NCBI GenBank assembly: GCA_965248975.1
Contig: CBDFKU010000003.1
Coordinates: 1 to 25,382 of the forward strand
Source of the DNA: CBDFKU01 sp965248975
Lineage (GTDB): Bacteria > Chloroflexota > Dehalococcoidia > Lucifugimonadales > JAGWBF01
DNA: 25,382 nt
Direction of reading: 5' to 3'
In this document: positions 1 to 7,172 of the stretch, piece by piece
Layout: every line of letters starts with the position of its first letter
Position numbering within the stretch: position 1 is the stretch's first letter
The notes under the pieces: model-generated
Databases searched by the model: none
What the model was told of the DNA's origin: nothing
The model's input: only the letters and a program-made list of their open reading frames with translations
Position numbers and translations under genes: made by a program

Positions 1-845
1 TAGACGGCGCCCTCCAACCTCCTGTCGAACACGATTGCCGAGTTGCACAGAGGGCAGCATGTCACGACCACGGGCACCCCGCCCACGGTATCGTTGGCGA
101 CCTCATGCCTGATGAGGATCTGGAGGGGGTAGGCCCTGGCGTCGCCGTCGATCTCCAGGGCAATAACGGGCTCACGGTCTCCCAGCCACTCACTCGCATC
201 ATCGTAGGTAGTGAACTGAGGTTCGTCTATCGCGGGGATCGCAGCGTCGCGCGGGTGGGGGGCTGCCTGTATGATCACGTCGTAAGGAACACTGTGCCTG
301 CTGAAATCGGTCCTCCAGCCCGCAGTGTAGAACCTGACGTGCTCCAGCGCCTCGCGGAAGTCCGGATCGGGCTCTACCATCGATCGGTCGGTAGGACCCT
401 CAGTTGGAACGGGCCTCGGCGTGGCGCTCTGGGTTGCCGTGGGCTCAGGAAGAGGAGGCTCGGTCGGGCGGGGCGCTGCGGTAGGTGCCTCACCTGTGGG
501 GGACGTCGGGCTTCCCCCTTCCGTCCGATCGGAAGCTCCCACCGTGGTCTCGGTCGGGTCGGGTGTCGCGGTCGAGATCTCGCTCTTGGGGGAAGCCGCA
601 GTTGTACCCTCCGTCTGACCAGGTTCCTCTGTCGTGGTCTCGGCGGGTTCGGAAGCGGATGCGGGAGAGGGCGGAGGCATTCCGGTGGGATCCGGGGTCG
701 TGGCCGGCTCGGACTCCCTGGTGGTGACCGCGGGTCCTCCGCCCGAATCGAAGGCTCCCGCCAGGCCCAGGCCTGCCAGTGTTCCAGCGATTGCCACGAC
801 GCTCAAGGTGGCCAGAGCGATCAGCAGTACCTTTCTGTTACTCAT
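1..845 (-). CDS. DUF3179 domain protein, membrane-anchored (partial, runs off left edge)
   Basis: The minus strand reads 281 codons without a stop from an ATG at 845 to the window edge, so the C-terminus is missing. Residues 1-30 are a short basic start and one hydrophobic segment, a signal anchor or signal peptide. Residues 35-155 are a linker rich in Pro, Thr, Ser and Glu. From about residue 180 the protein resembles DUF3179: AYPLQILIRHE at 239-249, then VVVTCCPLC at 259-267 followed by an FDRR segment. The family is usually extracytoplasmic, with conserved His and Cys residues and no established function. A GAGGA ribosome site lies 8 nt upstream of the ATG, and a perfect TATAAT lies about 26 nt upstream. 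It is transcribed away from the pentose-phosphate operon. The family call rests on motif recall and is fairly firm; the role is unknown. Confidence 0.85.
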   Translation of the reverse strand, partial: MSNRKVLLIALATLSVVAIAGTLAGLGLAGAFDSGGGPAVTTRESEPATTPDPTGMPPPSPASASEPAETTTEEPGQTEGTTAASPKSEISTATPDPTETTVGASDRTEGGSPTSPTGEAPTAAPRPTEPPLPEPTATQSATPRPVPTEGPTDRSMVEPDPDFREALEHVRFYTAGWRTDFSRHSVPYDVIIQAAPHPRDAAIPAIDEPQFTTYDDASEWLGDREPVIALEIDGDARAYPLQILIRHEVANDTVGGVPVVVTCCPLCNSAIVFDRRLEGAV

Positions 846-870
846 CCGGAGTCCTCGTTAGCTCACTTCT

Positions 871-876
871 ATTATA
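871..876 (-). promoter_or_regulatory. -10 element (TATAAT) for the DUF3179 gene
   Basis: The minus strand shows a perfect TATAAT here, which would give a 5' leader of about 20 nt containing the GAGGA ribosome site. I see no good -35 hexamer at 16-18 nt spacing. Confidence 0.5.
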
Positions 877-915
877 AACCCATTCGTATAGTTGGGTCCG
901 AGCCTCCGCAAAGAA

Positions 916-944
916 TGGTCAAGAGGGCGAAATACGGGTAGAAT
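916..944 (+). promoter_or_regulatory. Candidate sigma-70-type promoter for the pentose-phosphate operon
   Basis: TGGTCA at 916-921 (4 of 6 matches to TTGACA), a 17-nt spacer, then TAGAAT at 939-944 (5 of 6). It sits about 97 nt before the first start codon at 1041 and faces away from the DUF3179 promoter. Confidence 0.45.
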
Positions 945-1040
945 CAAGGGCAAGCCGTTGCGCATCATATACAGGCGTTAGGAAGTGTAGGCTTCACAGG
1001 GGCAGGGGTCCCCAGGCCTACGCCTCAGGGGAGGTCGCGG

Positions 1041-1187
1041 ATGAGCAAGCATGGTCTCGACGATCTGTGCGTCAACACCATGCGGTTTCTGGCGGTTGAC
1101 GCCGTTGAGACGGCCAAGTCGGGCCATCCCGGGACCCCCGTGGGCGCCGATGAGGCCACACGCCTGGCGGGGAGACGGAGCGAATGA
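1041..1187 (+). pseudogene. tkt: Transketolase relic (N-terminal 36 residues), now a leader ORF overlapping rpiB
   Basis: A 48-codon ORF begins with ATG six bases after a strong GGGGAGGT ribosome site. Residues 9-35 match the start of transketolase: LCVNTMRFLAVDAVETAK, then SGHPGTPVG, in which His29 corresponds to the conserved thiamine-diphosphate-site histidine of the family. A normal transketolase continues for more than 600 residues. Here the similarity stops after residue 36 and an unrelated 12-residue tail leads to TGA at 1185-1187. That stop overlaps the rpiB start as ATGA, so ribosomes finishing this ORF could reinitiate on rpiB. No transketolase activity can remain. The simplest reading is an internal deletion that removed the body of tkt. 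Confidence 0.8.
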
Positions 1188-1657
1188 CGGCGCGGGTCGC
1201 GCTGGGCGCCGACCACGCGGGATTCCCCTTGAAAGGGGATCTGCTGCCCTGGCTCAGGGACCTCGGGACAGAAGTGATCGATCTGGGCGCCTTTTCCTAC
1301 GATCCTGTCGACGACTATCCGGACTTCGCGGCAGCGGTGGCCCGAGCCGTGGCTTCCGGAGAGGCCCGCCGCGGGATCATCGTCTGTGGCAGCGGTGTGG
1401 GAGCGTGTGTCGTCGCCAACAAGGTCCCAGGGGTACGGGCTTCGGTGTGCCACGACACCTATTCCGCCCGCCAGGGCGTGGAGCACGACGACATGAACGT
1501 CCTTTGTCTTGGTGCGCGTATCGTGGGCGTGGAGCTTGCCCAGGAACTGGTGAGAGTTTTCCTGGACAGCAATTTTACCGGCGAGGAACGACACCAGCGG
1601 CGCCTAGATAAGACCCTGGACATCGAGCGGCACGGGCTGAAGGATCTCAGAGGCTAG
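1184..1657 (+). CDS. rpiB: Ribose-5-phosphate isomerase B
   Basis: A 157-residue protein that interconverts ribose 5-phosphate and ribulose 5-phosphate in the cytoplasmic pentose phosphate pathway. The start GADHAGFPLK (8-17) carries the conserved Asp-His pair of RpiB. IIVCGSGVG at 65-73 holds the active-site cysteine (Cys68) and phosphate loop. His90 and the segment HDDMNVLCLGAR at 101-112 are also typical. Length is normal for the LacAB/RpiB family (about 145-160). The ATG at 1184 overlaps the stop of the transketolase relic, and the ribosome site GGGGAGACGGAG lies inside that relic. The next gene, pgi, starts 21 nt downstream, indicating one operon. The gene looks intact. Confidence 0.95.
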   Translation: MTARVALGADHAGFPLKGDLLPWLRDLGTEVIDLGAFSYDPVDDYPDFAAAVARAVASGEARRGIIVCGSGVGACVVANKVPGVRASVCHDTYSARQGVEHDDMNVLCLGARIVGVELAQELVRVFLDSNFTGEERHQRRLDKTLDIERHGLKDLRG

Positions 1658-1678
1658 GGCACGGGAGGACCCCAAGGC

Positions 1679-3307
1679 ATGAGCTTGGGAGCACGCCTAT
1701 CACAGGTAGAGGCAGCGGCAGCGTACCTGGAGAAGCACGACATCATCGCACGGATATGGCGTGGGGACCACACGGTCTGGAAGCCGGACCCGACCGAGAT
1801 CAGCAACCGCCTGGGCTGGCTCACCGTGAGCGACATGATGCGCAAGAACGTCCCCGATCTGGAGGAGTTCAGCAGGGAGATAAGGGACGCCGGATTCCAG
1901 CACGTGGTGCTCCTGGGCATGGGAGGAAGCAGCCTGGGTCCCGAGGTGCTGCGCCGGGTCATAGGCAGCGCTTCCGGGTATCCGGAGTTCCTGGTGCTGG
2001 ATTCCACGGTACCGGCCTGGGTCCAACAGGTCACGGACTCGATCGACCCGGCAAAGACTCTATTCCTCGTGTCGTCCAAGTCGGGTGGCACCGTCGAGAC
2101 CTTGTCCTTCTACAAGCATTTCAGGCGGCTTGTGGATGGGGCCCTGGGCATTGAGCGCTCCGGGGAAAGCTTCGTTGCCATCACCGACGCCGGGACGTCG
2201 TTGGAGAGGCTGGCCCATGATCAGCGATTCCGTCGCGTCTTCCCCAACCCATCGGACGTCGGTGGGCGTTACTCCGTCCTGTCCTACTTCGGGCTTGTGC
2301 CGGCCGCGCTCATCGGCGTAAGCATCGGAACGCTGCTGGACCGGGCGGACTCCATGCGGAAGGAGTGCGCTTCCTGCACCCCCGTCTCGAGCAACCCGGG
2401 AGCATGGCTTGGAGCGGTCATCGGTGCTCTCGGCCGGGTCGGGCGGAACAAGCTCACCCTGGTGACCTCGCCGTCCATAGACGGCTTCGGTCTCTGGGTC
2501 GAGCAACTCATAGCCGAGAGCACCGGCAAGGAGGGCGGCGGCATCATACCAGTTGAGGGAGAGCCACTTCTGGCTCCGGGCTCCTACGGTGATGATCGTA
2601 TGTTCGTGTACATGCGCCTCCAGGGCGACGACGGTTGCTCCACCGATACCGCTATGGACCTCATCGAGTCCTCGGGGCAGCCGGTGGTGCGCCTGGACTT
2701 GGTGGACCGCTACGGTCTCGGCGCGGAGTTCTACCGTTGGGAGTTCGCCGCGGCGGTCACCGGGTCGTTGCTGGGAATCCATCCCTTCGACCAACCGGAC
2801 GTCCAGGGCGCCAAGGACATGACGGAGCGCATGCTAAAAGAGTACCAGTCCTCAGGCCGGCTTCCACCGGTAGGCGCCTCGGGCTCATTGCAGGAGCTGT
2901 TCTCTCAGGCGGCGCCGGAGGACTACCTCGCCATCATAGCCTACCTTCGCCAAAGCCCCGAGCTGGATGAAGCGCTGGGGGACCTCCGCCGCAAAGTAGC
3001 GGAGCGATATCGTATCGCCACTACCCTCGGCTACGGCCCGCGCTACCTCCATTCCAGCGGACAGCTTCATAAGGGCGGACCCGGGAACGGCCTGTACCTT
3101 CAAATCACGGCAGACCGGCAAATTACGACAGATCGGGACCAGGACTTGTCCATACCCGGCGAGTCGTACAGCTTCGGCGTGCTGGCGGACTCGCAGGCGC
3201 TGGGCGACCTGGAGGCCCTGGGGTCGTCGGGCCGGCGTGTGGCGAGGCTTCAACTCGAGGGAAGCGTCGTGCCGGAGATCAGGAGACTGGTCGACAAGCT
3301 CGACTAA
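1679..3307 (+). CDS. pgi: Glucose-6-phosphate isomerase of the Tal-Pgi fusion type, lacking the transaldolase half
   Basis: A 542-residue protein that should interconvert glucose 6-phosphate and fructose 6-phosphate. It shows the SIS-domain sugar-phosphate motifs GMGGSSLGPEV, SSKSGGTVET and VGGRYSVLSYFGLVP, and a C-terminal segment HSSGQLHKGGPGNGLYLQIT carrying candidate catalytic His and Lys. The sequence resembles the C-terminal half of bifunctional transaldolase/PGI proteins found in Chloroflexota, cyanobacteria and actinobacteria rather than classical Pgi. The usual fusion is about 900 residues with an N-terminal transaldolase of about 370. Here the ATG follows a clear GGGAGGA ribosome site and begins near the expected domain boundary, so only the isomerase is encoded. 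It follows rpiB closely and precedes a thioredoxin-like relic by 13 nt. Confidence 0.9.
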   Translation: MSLGARLSQVEAAAAYLEKHDIIARIWRGDHTVWKPDPTEISNRLGWLTVSDMMRKNVPDLEEFSREIRDAGFQHVVLLGMGGSSLGPEVLRRVIGSASGYPEFLVLDSTVPAWVQQVTDSIDPAKTLFLVSSKSGGTVETLSFYKHFRRLVDGALGIERSGESFVAITDAGTSLERLAHDQRFRRVFPNPSDVGGRYSVLSYFGLVPAALIGVSIGTLLDRADSMRKECASCTPVSSNPGAWLGAVIGALGRVGRNKLTLVTSPSIDGFGLWVEQLIAESTGKEGGGIIPVEGEPLLAPGSYGDDRMFVYMRLQGDDGCSTDTAMDLIESSGQPVVRLDLVDRYGLGAEFYRWEFAAAVTGSLLGIHPFDQPDVQGAKDMTERMLKEYQSSGRLPPVGASGSLQELFSQAAPEDYLAIIAYLRQSPELDEALGDLRRKVAERYRIATTLGYGPRYLHSSGQLHKGGPGNGLYLQITADRQITTDRDQDLSIPGESYSFGVLADSQALGDLEALGSSGRRVARLQLEGSVVPEIRRLVDKLD

Positions 3308-3320
3308 CAGGAGGAGACCG

Positions 3321-3655
3321 ATGGAACTTGAGCTCATATACTTCGACGGGTGTCCCTCGTGGCATCAAGCCCTGGATAACCTGAGGCAGGCCCTGAAGCC
3401 CCTGGGCTTGACCATGGACCTGTCCCTGGTCCGGGTGTCGAGGGAATCGACCATGCAGTATCCCTCAGATTTCAGGGTTCTCCCTCCATCCGGCTGAACG
3501 GAGAGGACCTCCTCCCGGAGACCTCGGCGGAGTACGGCCTTTCCTGTCGCGTATATCACACCAGGGAGGGTCTCAGGGGCTGGCCGACGGTCCCAATGAT
3601 CCGGCGGCAACTCGACGCTCTTGGAGGGAACCGCTGCACGAAAGAGGCCGCATGA
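3321..3655 (+). pseudogene. Thioredoxin-like protein gene, frameshifted
   Basis: The ATG at 3321 follows a GGAGGAGA ribosome site 13 nt after pgi. The first frame gives MELELIYFDGCPSWHQALDN and continues to about residue 50, then runs off into a stop at 3495-3497. The -1 frame picks up from about 3470 with FQGSPSIRLNGEDLLPE, then YGLSCRVYHTREGLRGWP, and ends at TGA 3653-3655. Joined, these give the usual layout of small thioredoxin-fold proteins of mercury/redox operons: a CPxW motif near the start, GSPxIRxNG in the middle and YGLxCRxY near the end. One indel near 3465-3475 explains the break. No convincing slippery heptamer is present, so I read it as a mutation or sequencing error rather than programmed frameshifting. 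The function of intact relatives is not settled. Confidence 0.75.
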
Positions 3656-5011
3656 GGCACTTCGATCTGAATCGGGTCGGGCTCCGGTCTAGAGGTCTCG
3701 TCCGAGGCCTCTGAGCGGGGCCTCTCGGTGGCGGTAGTAGAGAGCGGGCCTTTCGGCGGTACGTGCCTGAACCGTGGGTGCATCCCCTCCAAGATGCTCA
3801 TCCACTGCGCCGACGTGGCCGAGACGATACGTCGGGCGGACCTGTTCGGAATCAAGGCCAGGGTTGAGGCGGTGGACTGGGAGTCGATCATGAAGCGAGT
3901 CTTCGACGAGATAAATGGCGGTGCCCAGGCGGTGGAGGAAGGCAACCGGCAGGCTCCGAATATTACCGTCTACAAGGGCAGCGGCCGCTTCGTGGGAAAG
4001 AAGACCGTGGAGGTTAACGGGCAACAAATCGCCGGGGAGACCATCGTCATCGCAGCAGGTACCCGGCCCTGGACCCCCGAGATACCCGGCCTGAGAGATG
4101 TCCCGTACCTCACCTCCGACGACGCTCTGCGGCTCCCGAAGCAGCCAAGACAGCTCACCATCGTGGGAGGTGGCTATATCGCCGCAGAGCCGGCACGCTT
4201 CTTCGGGTCCCTGGGAACGGAAGTCACCATCGTCCACCGGGGCGCGCTACTGTTGCGAGGCGAGGATGAGCAGGTCTCTCGGAGATTCACAGAGGTATTC
4301 CAGCGCAAATTCAACCTGATCACGGCCGCCCAGGTCTCCCGAGCCTATCGTGGTGGGGACCAGATCTCCCTGGAGATCTCCACGGGGGGACATCCCTTAG
4401 CCGTCGACACCGACGCTTTGCTGCTGGCCACGGGCCGGGTCCCCAACGCTGACCTGCTCGAGGTGAAGAACGCTGGCGTAGAGACCGACGAGCGGGGTTT
4501 CGTCAAGACGGACGAGTTTCTGGAGACCCACGTCCCCGGCGTCTGGGCGCTGGGCGACATCGTAGGCAAGTACCTGCTCAAACACAGCGCAAACCTCGAA
4601 GCGGGCTACGCAGCGCACAACATCTTCAACCCAGAGAAGAAGGTGCAGGTGGACTACCACGCCATGCCCCATGCCATCTTCTCCTCGCCCCAGGTCGCCA
4701 GCGTTGGCCTGACGGAGCAAGAGGCAATGCGTATGGACGTTCCCTACGCTGTCGCCAGCTACGACTACGCCAACACCGCGTACGGCTCCTCCATAGAGGA
4801 CCGGGACGGCTTCGTAAAGGTGCTGGCACATCCAGAGAGCCGCGAGATCTTGGGGTGCCACATCATTGGTACCGACGCATCCATACTCATCCAGGAAGTG
4901 TCCAACGCTATGCGGATGGGTCTGCCCACGGACGCTATCACCCAGTCGATCTACGTACACCCGGCGCTGCCGGAGGTAGTCCAGCGGGCATTCGGGTCGC
5001 TGGCGGTATGA
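3652..5011 (+). pseudogene. FAD-dependent disulfide oxidoreductase (mycothione/dihydrolipoamide reductase-like), frameshifted at its start
   Basis: The original start is visible at 3652 as MRHFDL, overlapping the stop of the thioredoxin-like gene. The FAD-binding stretch IGSGSGLEVSSEASERG lies in the +1 frame from 3671. A loss of about 5 nt between the two explains the shift. The remaining frame is open to 5011 and can start only at GTG 3728 without the GxGxxG loop. It keeps the redox disulfide in GGTCLNRGCIPSK (Cys13 and Cys18 from that GTG), the NAD(P)-binding GGGYIAAE, the second FAD motif VWALGDI, and the C-terminal catalytic HPALPE (His411, Glu416). The pattern is class I pyridine nucleotide-disulfide oxidoreductase; HPALPEVV resembles mycothione reductase, but MerA or Lpd cannot be excluded. 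A protein from GTG 3728 would probably not bind FAD. Confidence 0.8.
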
Positions 5012-5032
5012 ACACTGCGAGCCGCGAAGTCT

Positions 5033-5055
5033 CCTTCCCCCTCGACGGGGGAGGG
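5033..5055. repeat. GC-rich palindrome before the gnd relic
   Basis: CCTTCCCCC at 5033-5041 can pair with GGGGGAGGG at 5047-5055 across a 5-nt TCGAC loop. No T run follows on the plus strand, so it is a poor intrinsic terminator. The G-rich sequence continues to about 5072. It looks like a small interspersed palindromic repeat of the REP or MITE type, judged by form only. Confidence 0.5.
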
Positions 5056-5096
5056 GGGATGGGGGTGAGGGGAATTCCCGTAAGGAGGAACAAGCT

Positions 5097-5447
5097 ATGG
5101 AGCTTCGCATGGCCGGGCTGGACCTGCCCCACGTAGCCCAGATCTGGCGACATGGCAGCGTGCTGCGTTCGTGGCTGCTGGACTTGACCGCGGCGGCTGC
5201 CGAAGAAGATCGCATCTTCGACGGGCCGGGCTCCTACGTGGACGATTCCGGCGAGGGCCGCTGGATGGTGCAAGAGTCCATGGAACTGAGGATACCCGCG
5301 CCCGTCATCGCCCTATCACTTCAGGGACGGTTTCGGTCGCGGCAGGAGCGGCCCTTCGGCGGCCGGCTGCTGGCGGCCCTCCGGAACCAGTTCGGCGGCC
5401 GCAGCGTTAGGCTCTCCGGCGATCAGGGGAGGGGGAGTGATGGCTGA
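5097..5447 (+). pseudogene. gnd: 6-phosphogluconate dehydrogenase relic: first 8 residues fused to the C-terminal catalytic part
   Basis: A 116-residue ORF with a strong AAGGAGGA ribosome site. Residues 1-8, MELRMAGL, look like the start of a short (about 300-residue) decarboxylating 6-phosphogluconate dehydrogenase, where GRMG should follow. Instead residue 9 continues with DLPHVAQIWRHGSV, RSWLLDL, DSGEGRW, APVIALSLQGRF and LAALRNQFGG, all from the C-terminal all-alpha domain. The NADP-binding domain and most of the catalytic core, about 180 residues, are missing. The fusion is in frame. The bases GGGCTGG at the junction could have belonged to both deletion ends. The ORF overlaps zwf by 8 nt (from ATG 5440). 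The product cannot be a dehydrogenase; whether it is made is unknown. Confidence 0.8.
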
Positions 5448-6927
5448 GGAGACCACGAGCATCGTGATAATGGGCGCCACCGGGGACCTGACCCGGCGGA
5501 AGCTGCTGCCGGCCCTGTTCAACCTGCGCTGCAAGGAGAGGCTCCCGGAGAGTCTGAACATCGTCGGATTCGCTCGGTCACCACACTCGGACGAAGGGTT
5601 CCGCGAGCTCATGTGGCAGGGAGCGCGAGAGTTGGGCGAGCTGACGGTGCGCCAGGAGGAGTGGGACTCCTTCGCCCGGAGCATACACTACGTAAGGGGC
5701 GACACAAGCTCAGTCGAGGACCTGTCCGCCCTGGCCCATCGGCTGGACGAGCTAGAAAGCCGTTACCGGCTGGGCAATCGCCTTTTCTACCTCTCCATAG
5801 CTCCCCAGCTGTACGAGGTCGCCGTCACGAACCTGGGCCACCTGGGCCTGGCGACGGAGACTACAGGTTGGCGCCGTGTCGTGATCGAGAAGCCCTACGG
5901 CAGGGACCTACGATCGGCCCAGTCCCTGAACCAGATCGTGCATAACGCGTTCGACGAGCGCCAGGTTTACCGCATCGACCACTACCTCGGTAAAGAGACT
6001 GTCCAGAACATCCTCGTTTTCCGTTTCGCCAACGCCATCTTCGAGCCGGTCTGGAACCGTGACTACGTAGACAACGTCCAGATCACCGTTGCGGAGGAGG
6101 TCGATGTTGGCGACCGGGCCGGATACTACGACCAGTCCGGCGTGGTGCGGGACATGGTGCAGAATCACCTGCTCCAGCTACTCACGATGGTTGCGATGGA
6201 GCCGCCCAACGCCCTGGACGCCGAGTCACTGAGGGATAAGAAAGTCGATGTGCTGAGGTCGATTCGCCCCTGGCCCCCAGACGAGACGTCAAAACAGGCA
6301 GTGCGCGGCCAGTATCGAGGTTACCTAGGCGAAAGGGCCGTGCCCGCCGAGTCCACCACCGCAACTTACGTGGCCCTTCGAATGTACGTGGACAATCCAC
6401 GATGGCAGGGAGTCCCCTTCTATCTGCGCACCGGTAAGTCGCTGTCGGAGAAGGTCTCCGAGATCGCGGTACACTTCAAGCACCCGCCCAACTTGAGGTC
6501 CTACCGCGGCCCGTCCGAAGACCCGGCACCCAACTTCTTGAGCATGTGCCTCCAGCCAGATGAAGGGGTACATCTCAACTTCCAGGTCAAGGTCCCCGAC
6601 CAGGGTATGCTCACACGTTCGGCGGATATGGAGTTCCACTACGGTACGACCTTCGTCGGACAGGCCATCCCAGAGGCCTACGAGCGCCTGCTTCAGGATG
6701 CCCTGGAGGGCGATACTCGGCTCTTCATTCGTAGCGACCATATCGAAGAAGCATGGCGTATCGTGGACCCCCTGTTGGAATCGTGGGAAGGCTCTCCGCT
6801 GCACATCTACGAGCCGGGCTCGTGGGGGCCGGAGGCTGCCGAGGCTTTGCTGGCCCAGGACAGGCGGGCATGGCTGCGCGGATGTGGCGGACATGGCGAG
6901 GAACACTCCCAAGGTGCGGGTACATGA
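5440..6927 (+). CDS. zwf: Glucose-6-phosphate 1-dehydrogenase
   Basis: About 495 residues, normal for the family. It oxidises glucose 6-phosphate to 6-phosphogluconolactone with reduction of NAD(P)+, the entry step of the oxidative pentose phosphate pathway. The coenzyme fold is shown by MGATGDLTRRKLLPALF near the start, the active-site signature by RIDHYLGKE (179-187 counted from the GTG at 5437), and further family motifs by EKPYGRDL, QNHLLQLL and FYLRTGKSL. The start is ATG 5440 or the adjacent GTG 5437, preceded by GGGGAGGGGG. The tail after YEPGSWGP runs about 30 residues further than needed into the next start codon, overlapping it by 4 nt (ATGA at 6924). The gene appears intact although its pathway partners gnd and tkt here are broken. 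Confidence 0.95.
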   Translation: MAEETTSIVIMGATGDLTRRKLLPALFNLRCKERLPESLNIVGFARSPHSDEGFRELMWQGARELGELTVRQEEWDSFARSIHYVRGDTSSVEDLSALAHRLDELESRYRLGNRLFYLSIAPQLYEVAVTNLGHLGLATETTGWRRVVIEKPYGRDLRSAQSLNQIVHNAFDERQVYRIDHYLGKETVQNILVFRFANAIFEPVWNRDYVDNVQITVAEEVDVGDRAGYYDQSGVVRDMVQNHLLQLLTMVAMEPPNALDAESLRDKKVDVLRSIRPWPPDETSKQAVRGQYRGYLGERAVPAESTTATYVALRMYVDNPRWQGVPFYLRTGKSLSEKVSEIAVHFKHPPNLRSYRGPSEDPAPNFLSMCLQPDEGVHLNFQVKVPDQGMLTRSADMEFHYGTTFVGQAIPEAYERLLQDALEGDTRLFIRSDHIEEAWRIVDPLLESWEGSPLHIYEPGSWGPEAAEALLAQDRRAWLRGCGGHGEEHSQGAGT

Positions 6928-7172
6928 CAGCCGGGCTGACGGAGGACGGCTACAAGCCCATCAGCGACTACGGCCTGATCGGCAACTGCCACTCGGCTGC
7001 GCTGGTGGGACTGGACGGCTCCATCGACTGGTGCTGCTTGCCTCGCTTCGACAGCGATGCCGTCTTCGCTCGACTGCTCGACTGGCGCAAGGGCGGCTAC
7101 TTCCGGGTAGCGCCCCGCGGCGTGACGAGGGTGAGCCGGGGACCAGCATGGACTTCGCCACTGCGTCGGTGA
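6924..7172 (+). pseudogene. Glycoside hydrolase family 15 (glucoamylase/trehalase-like) N-terminal fragment
   Basis: An 82-codon ORF begins at ATG 6924 inside the end of zwf. Residues 9-70 match the N-terminus of bacterial GH15 proteins: YKPISDYGLIGNCHSAALVG, GSIDWCCLPRFDS, then GGYFRVAP. Full-length GH15 enzymes are about 600 residues with the (alpha/alpha)6 barrel and catalytic glutamates further on, none of which is present. After APRGVTRVSR the similarity stops and the DNA becomes the C-terminal half of a transglutaminase gene in another frame. GH15 genes next to zwf and gnd are familiar in trehalose or glycogen metabolism clusters, so this was probably the last gene of the operon before the deletion. 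Confidence 0.8.

Noticed and set aside
105..941. Long plus-strand open frame of 278 codons
   Set aside because: It is antisense to the DUF3179 gene, has low-complexity Arg/Gly-rich content, and no ribosome site or family likeness.
2060..2794. 244-codon minus-strand frame
   Set aside because: It is antisense to pgi, with no ribosome site or family likeness.
3465..3480. Programmed -1 frameshift in the thioredoxin-like gene
   Set aside because: There is no X-XXY-YYZ slippery heptamer at the switch, and the neighbouring gene is also broken by an indel, so mutation or error is simpler.
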